Part shown: piece after piece, positions 54,301-64,000 of the stretch
Numbering within the stretch: position 1 is the stretch's first letter
Layout of the letters: each line of letters opens with the position of its first letter
DNA from: Naganishia liquefaciens
Taxonomy: Eukaryota > Basidiomycota > Tremellomycetes > Filobasidiales > Filobasidiaceae
Length of the DNA stretch: 64,000 bases
NCBI GenBank assembly: GCA_013423385.1
Contig: BLZA01000009.1
Coordinates: 558,001 to 622,000 of the forward strand
Direction: 5' to 3'
Translations under genes and position numbers: made by a program
Notes under the pieces: generated by a model
The model's database searches: none
Told to the model about the DNA's origin: nothing
What the model saw: only the letters and a program-made list of their open reading frames with translations

Positions 54301-56747
54301 CAGCATCTTCGGCAATGCGATGGATGCATTTGCCGGTTCGCAAGTCAAAGCGACAAGGCTGACGACTTACAATCCGGCAAATTTTTGAGAAATTATGTGT
54401 AAGCCTCTTGCAGCATCCATCGTGTCGCATGTGTTCCAGCGAATCGATTGATGCCAGGCGATGATGACGATTATCCGGGGCATGCACACTGTGATGGACA
54501 AGAAAGTCTTTGCTCGGAAGCTTGACATTCTTTTGACTTGTTGCTTGTCGGGCCTCTCTCCGAGTTTCGCAGCTATTTTGGCCTCACCAGACACTTCATC
54601 GCCCTAAATGGAACACTCACCACTGACTGCTACATGCTGGATTATCTTTCCAAAGAACGGGTTTTCTGGTCTAGTGGTTCCAAGCGAAAATGCACGAAGC
54701 CTCGGAACAGCTGAAGAGCTATCGGTACTAGAAACCGAAGCAGAACGCGAATGCATGAGCTCTCGGAAGAACAATGGAAGACTACATTGATATATGGTCG
54801 ACTCCTGTAGAAAACGACTGCAGAGCTGACTACAGCTGACTGCATTTGCCCAAGATCTGTTGCGAGTGAGATGTTCTCACATATTCCGTCATGTTCATGA
54901 GCTCGGCATGTAAGCATAATAGTGAGGTTTGCTGTCAGTCCTGTGGGCTTCGTGGTTGCCGGATAGAGAATTCCCGGTGAATCTGCCCCCCTTCTATGCG
55001 TTGACTACCATCTCGTCCATGCTTGTCTTCCTCGAGAGAGCGGGATGGGTGGCAGATTGGCTTGCTGTCAATCTCGCGCAAAACATCGACGCTAGGTATT
55101 GTCATCGTAGTGAACAAGGCGTGGCGTGGCAAATATCCCTCGACGGGTTCTTGGGCGCAGAATTCGAGTGCGCGTTGAACTCTGTCCGACTTGAGCTTGG
55201 CTGTCAGAATTCCGATGATGGATTGCGCCATAGTTATGGATGACGCAAGATACGGCTTTGTGATGTCAACCAGCTGTCCATCCTTGTATCGACTTACGAG
55301 AACCGACGGATACGAGCAAAAGAGAGCCGTGGTGTCTGCCGTGATAGCTGCCGCGAACTCGACGGTCAAAGCCAATTCGGCAACTCCAGCAGCTACTCTA
55401 GCGAGGTTTCAGTGCCATATCAGCCGGCACCTTTCGATAGATTCCGGGGATCCCGATGAACCGAGATTAGACAGCTGATACGTAGACCAGCTGATAGACT
55501 TTTGCGCATCTTCGTTGACGTCACCTTAATCTCGACCACCAGTTCGACTACCTCGATAGGTGAATGCTTCCGAGACTCCGTCAACAGTTACTCGCCTTTT
55601 AACTTCTTGAGTTACGTGCATGCGTGACAAGTACCACAATGAAGGTGGAGCATGCCCAGAGCGACAAGCGAGGAAGCAATTGAAAGGTTCAGAGAAGCAC
55701 CTCAGAACCTTTTCCATCAAAATTAAAACGCGGTTTGAGGGTGTTCACGGATTAGGTGCTCTGTCAGAAATCCTGTAACGATCTAAAAACCTAACGCCGT
55801 TCTCAGGGTTGTTTACAGACATTCCAGCAGGCAGGATTATTCAGCAATAATGAGGGAACGGTTGATGAAGCTGGTGGAACAGACCGCAGATCCGATGTAG
55901 GAAGGACTCACGAATTCTTGTGAAAAGCTCTGGACGTCACCTATCGTCTAGCATCCGGCTTGTCATCGCGTGCGGTTCGAAAGCTGTTCCGAGACTTTCT
56001 AGCTATTCTCCAATGCCTCCATCTCCGATCACGGGAACGACTAGAATTTGATGTGTAGTGAAAACGATTGGCTACAGTGACAGGACAAGCATCTGAGCTA
56101 CCAGTTCTCAAGTGCGTGCGTTACCTATATAGTCCCGAATTATTGCAAGCTAGGATCCTAAACATTCTGTGAGTAGCCGATGAAACACGGCTCACGGATG
56201 AACATAGTCTCTGGACAAATCGTTCTGCGTCTCAAGACTACATACATATCTGGCCAGCTCCTTTCCATGCTTTGACAACACGATCTAAGAGGCAAAGAGT
56301 AGGAGCATGAATCACCTTTGCTGGATAAAGGCCAGTGTGAGCAGCTTTATGAACGATTATATTATGTGTTCATCTATTCTCATCCCATATGGCATACATT
56401 TAATTTCGAGGATTTTGCATCCGGGCAGCTGAAACGTCACCGACTTCCACAAAGTAAACAAAGGGAGCTGCCAGACACCTTTATTCGCCTTTAATCTTCG
56501 ACTGAATCTTCGCCGTTCGGGAAGGCACTCCACGATACGTACAGCATCGTGATAATGTCGCAGGGACCAGTCCAAATATCAGATACTTTCCGCCACTTCA
56601 CGTGACACAGCAAGCGATATTCATTCAGAAGGGCCGGAAAGCTGCAAATCCGCGTTAAGCATCCACTTCTCGAAAAAGACGTGTTCTCGATCCGACGACT
56701 CGCCGGGCGACTCGGGCTTCGACGCATTTCCTCAGAACTACTGTAGG
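51363..56747. other. Gene-poor divergent intergenic region, 5.4 kb
   Basis: Between the HSF-type factor (minus) and the helical-protein gene (plus). No gene could be confidently assigned. The left part (51,363-52,400) may be a long leader of the factor gene. Open frames with coding-like composition occur on the minus strand around 53,635-55,420. A small hairpin lies at 53382-53410. No transposase, reverse transcriptase, terminal repeat, tRNA or rRNA signature was seen by eye. Confidence 0.5.
54935..55410 (-). other. Possible exon of an unrecognised or decayed minus-strand gene
   Basis: An open frame without an ATG reads RVAAGVAELALTVEFAAAI, followed by YPSVLVSRYKDGQLVDITKP and SIIGILTAKLKSDRVQRALE. 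The residue balance and hydrophobic patterning look like coding sequence. The frame is bounded upstream by a TGA, so a 5' exon would be required. Further coding-like minus-strand segments lie at 54191-54487 (FDLRTGKCIHRIAEDAADAE) and 53635-53934 (FFTGTFRLFDRLYQFQNEDP). I could not join them into a convincing gene, and I do not recognise a family. Confidence 0.25.
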
Positions 56748-59030
56748 ATGTCTATCCAAGAGGCGGAAACGCCAGTCGCAACAGAGGACTTGCATCGCAT
56801 ATCGATCGAACAAGCTACCGCATACCTGTCTGATGAAGGAAAGAATGCTGAGGACCGAGTATGTCCTTAACTTCGTCTTCATTCTAATCAGCACCAATGA
56901 CTTTTACTCGTACAGCGTTCGTATCTGAAAGGACATGTGCTCGATATTCTGCCTTCGGTTATCGATGAAGTTTGTGGTAACCCCTCCCTGCACTTACCAG
57001 GACCCCAACCCGAGACGGAACGGCTGTTGGGGGGACTGCTGATGTACGGAAGCCCGAAAGAGCTGTGCCTTTCTCTGGAAGAGCAGCTGAAGGTGGCGGC
57101 AGACGAAGTTGCACAATGTTTCCATCTCGATGAGGATCTCGAGATTCGTGAGGAACAGCAAGAAGAGCGAGAGGAAGACCTGGATCAGTTCTTGAATCAC
57201 AAGACATTCAAGAATGTCTGCGGGAGAGTCATTACCGTCCTTGGTATACACGAACGAGGTCAGTCTTCAGCAGTTCTCCTGTGACTCTCCTAATCTTCAT
57301 CTGATTCGACAGTAATATGTCGGCTGGAGTACAAAAAGAGCTCAGCAGGACTCATCATGATCGGAAATTTCGTCGAGCGGCTTGATTATTTTATTGGGGA
57401 ATTGATGCAAGCACTTTACGCTGGAGAGGCGATCGCGGTAGCGCAATCACGGGGCTTGCTGGTCTCGTTAGCCGTGTGGTGCCGAGCTGTGACTCTTTGG
57501 GCGGCGCAACTCAGGCTAACGATTGCAGAATCGAAAGATCTCGAAGTAAGGAGAGAAGCCTATCTGCAGAGCGAATTTGCCTTACGGCTCCTGCCTTTTA
57601 CTCAAGGTCAAGCTAGCCGACCTTCTGCTCAAATTCTTTGTGCTTTTACATTCGAGACTGGGGCTAGATCTCCTGAACAGAGGTTTCCTTGCCTTGTTTC
57701 CGGATGCCATGCTGACCAACCGGATCACAAACGTCTCAAGCCAGAACGAACACGAGCTGGATTCTCTGATTGCCTGCAAACAGGAAGTCACGGTAAGTAA
57801 TGGTCGCTTCTCGCGTCAACAGTCGTATTGCTCACCCCGCTCTGATATTGTTTCTGCAGGAATCACTTGCTGTGCTTGGTCTTTCCGCCGAGGGCCATTC
57901 CCTTTGGATGATCGGTAACAAGCGAAACAATGCGGACGGCAGGCACATCTATTACCCTACAGCGGCTTTGGTCTTGACTACTTGGCATCTCGTGGACTGG
58001 CTATGTGGAACAAAAGAGGAGCAACAACCCGTCATCCGAGCTTTGCAAGGGCATATCGACCTTCTGACCGTTTCATTACCGATTCTGGGATCCGCTCTCA
58101 ACGGCATCGCGAAAGACGCTGGACATATGTGGACGTGGTACATCGCTCAGCAAATGCAAAGTCATGGGGTATCAGCAGACATGAATGATACTTCGATGCT
58201 TCTCGAGGTGAGCAGTCATGGTGCGGCTCCAGCTGTCCTTCACCTAGCTAACGCTCTCGCAGCTTGTGATGCCAAACATGGCAGATGATCCCTCTGATAC
58301 CACTCGATTTGCTCTGCATCGGCTCGTCGGCACTTTGCTTTCTCTGGTAGACTATCCGAACGATAGAATCCAGCTTTACCGGCAGGTAGGGCTGCGAATG
58401 GATCTCCCAGAACAAGCCAAAATTGATGCCCACACCCGCAGATCCTTGCCCCCGAGAATCCCTTCTCTGCAGTCCGCCTGAGCTCCCTGGCCCTACTACG
58501 CGAGGAAATCAGCTCCATGAAAGCCAAGGCGACATCTTTGCCGGATGATGATGCCTTCTGGACGGCCCTTGCACCTATCCTCTTCACGATTCCCGTGCTG
58601 GACGTTCCGTTGAATAACGTTGCTTTGGACATGGCTTTGGATGATCTAATGATTCCTTGGTCTACGGAGTGCGCAAAGATCCTTTTGCTGTTGCTGTCTT
58701 CCGGCTCCAAGACCGAACAGGTGAGGCTTCGCTCCCCTTGAATGGTGGATCGAACCGTTCACTCGGGTTTCAAATTACAGCATACGCAAGCATACGTAGA
58801 ACAACAGAGTTTGATGGAGACATGGATCGTCCCATTGACAGAAGCTATCGGCCGATGGGAGAAAGAAGGTGAGCCTTCTCCGGAGGCACTTCGGGCTGTC
58901 ATTGACAACGGGTTTCCCAGTACCGATCACAACAGATCCAGACGTTCTCGAGGCGAGCATGTTGCTTTATTCTCTGGGGTGGACCTTGGCGCAAATTCAA
59001 GGCAGAATGTCCATGCCGACGACGAAGTGA
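56748..59030 (+). CDS. Unrecognised alpha-helical protein (possible glomulin/Ybp-like repeat fold)
   Basis: A multi-exon gene giving about 640 residues. The start at 56748 reads MSIQEAETPVATEDLHRISI and joins to RRSYLKGHVLDILPSVIDEV. An acidic Glu-rich helix (LEIREEQQEEREEDLDQFL) follows, then many amphipathic Leu-rich helices: VICRLEYKKSSAG, VKLADLLLKFFVLLHSRLGL, DLLNRGFLALFPDAMLTNRI, LAVLGLSAEGHSLW, and LVGTLLSLVDYPNDRIQLY. The last splice near 58869-58917 gives DVLEASMLLYSLGWTLAQIQ and a stop at 59030. The pattern is that of a HEAT/armadillo-type solenoid. The layout recalls the glomulin/YAP1-binding family, but I cannot confirm it. No catalytic motif, signal peptide or membrane span is seen. 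Confidence 0.7.
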
Positions 59031-59902
59031 CCGTACGTGTCCTTGAAGAGGCGCTCCTCTTTTGCGATGCAGAAGCTCTAAAACAAGTTCATGCAATCTC
59101 TGCAATTTATATGACTTGTCTTTACTATTTCAGTTAAATCGATTGTGACGACTGAAAAGCACACCGTCAGAGTCACTTGCACAGTAGAATCAAATGCTAC
59201 CCAACTCTTATCTATGACTCGCTGGTGACGAATGCATCCGTCAGCAGCCTTCCAGGGGCAAGGTCGCACATCGTATCTCGATCAGTCCCTGCTGCTTACC
59301 TCGAAAAATGCAGTCAGCGACCTGTCACTCTTGCAGAAAGCGGACCGCTTTTCGGTGAGGCGAAATGGGCAATGTCTTGGGCAATGACATTGCCCATTTC
59401 GCAAAGCGAACACAAGCACATCGATATGAGTAGTCATACTGTTAGCTCTACGCAAGTGATTCACGGGTTCTTCGCTACGATCTACTCTGATCAGCTCTCT
59501 AGCTAGTTGCAGTTGTACAGTCGGCTAGCTAGCTTGATCACGAGTGATTCGTCATAAATGGGCGGACCCGTGTACTCGACACGTACGGCACCTGAGCTCG
59601 CCCAGCGCGCTAAATAGCCAAGTCCCGCTTGGTGAAGATGGCATCGCATCCATCAGGCACTGACCATTGGGCTTGCTCTGCAACTCCAGATCGCATTGTT
59701 TGTCAGTCCGGAGACGCAGCAACCGACCAGTCTTCTCTGTCCGTATCATCTCTCCCGGGAACGATACATCAATCCCTTCGGGAGGCACATGTGCTGAACA
59801 CGTTCCACCTCGCTCGCGATACCGCGTTCTGCTGCGGAGACGTACGCCGCCAACTTTACAGACGATTGCTTGAACAATTGGACATACTTCCGAGAGACCA
59901 TT
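59031..59902. other. Intergenic, 872 bp, YAK1 upstream region
   Basis: Upstream of the Yak1-type kinase. It contains the 17-bp hairpin at 59360-59402 and two copies of the palindrome CTAGCTAG (59499-59506 and 59525-59532). No gene was recognised. Confidence 0.5.
59360..59402. repeat. Perfect 17-bp inverted repeat with 9-nt loop
   Basis: The left arm at 59360-59376 (GCGAAATGGGCAATGTC) is the exact reverse complement of the right arm at 59386-59402. The spacer is TTGGGCAAT. It lies about 500 bp upstream of the YAK1 ATG, in the promoter or leader. As RNA it would form a strong hairpin. Confidence 0.9.

Positions 59903-64000
<4,098 letters not shown>

Overview
The window is a piece of a fungal nuclear chromosome, most likely from a basidiomycete and plausibly a tremellomycete-type yeast (the class is an inference from style, not a marker gene). 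It carries about 18 protein genes on both strands, nearly all split by short GT-AG introns of about 50-70 nt. The gene set is typically fungal: Rax2, assimilatory nitrate reductase, Yak1, Ctk1-type CDK and Utp21. I see no CRISPR array, no operon structure, no rRNA, no convincing tRNA and no recognisable transposon or viral element. The Yak1-type kinase runs off the right edge. The Ctk1-type kinase appears cut by the left edge, because its frame is open to base 1 without an ATG.

Layout, left to right. 1-2101 (+) CTD kinase of the Ctk1/CDK12 group. 2730-3534 (+) small SET-domain protein. 3802-4581 (-) AlkB-like dioxygenase with a PCNA-binding box. 5091-7739 (+) WD40/DUF2415 protein. 7908-9605 (-) guanine deaminase. 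10101-12103 (-) secreted thaumatin-like protein. 12666-13109 (-) small Cys-rich protein. 13484-14830 (+) PP6/Sit4 phosphatase. 15794-18948 (+) nitrate reductase with a GATA-site cluster upstream. 19311-22756 (-) Utp21. 23101-27050 (+) DNA topoisomerase I. 27518-32465 (-) Rax2-like polarity protein ending in an SH3 domain. 32775-33971 (+) Pex19. 35860-39480 (-) ankyrin-repeat protein. 40923-41864 (-) coiled-coil protein. 42124/42199-45926 (+) DNA ligase I. 46093-48611 (-) Rad21 cohesin subunit. 49410-51362 (-) HSF-type transcription factor. A gene-poor stretch of about 5.4 kb follows. 56748-59030 (+) unrecognised helical protein. 59903-64000 (+) Yak1/DYRK kinase, partial.

These are mostly housekeeping genes and no multi-gene system is evident. 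The clearest themes are genome maintenance (topoisomerase I, ligase I, Rad21, and an AlkB homologue with a PIP box) and nitrogen use (nitrate reductase, guanine deaminase). The most interesting details are these: topoisomerase I and DNA ligase I each have an upstream in-frame ATG in weak context that adds a basic, mitochondrial-presequence-like leader; the topoisomerase active-site tyrosine sits in a 13-nt microexon and the thaumatin-like gene has an 11-nt one; the PP6 catalytic subunit ends in Val instead of Leu; Rax2 carries an SH3 tail; the Rax2-Pex19 pair lies in a conspicuously GC-rich block; and a perfect 17-bp hairpin lies upstream of YAK1. I found no clear evidence of a wholly new biological system.
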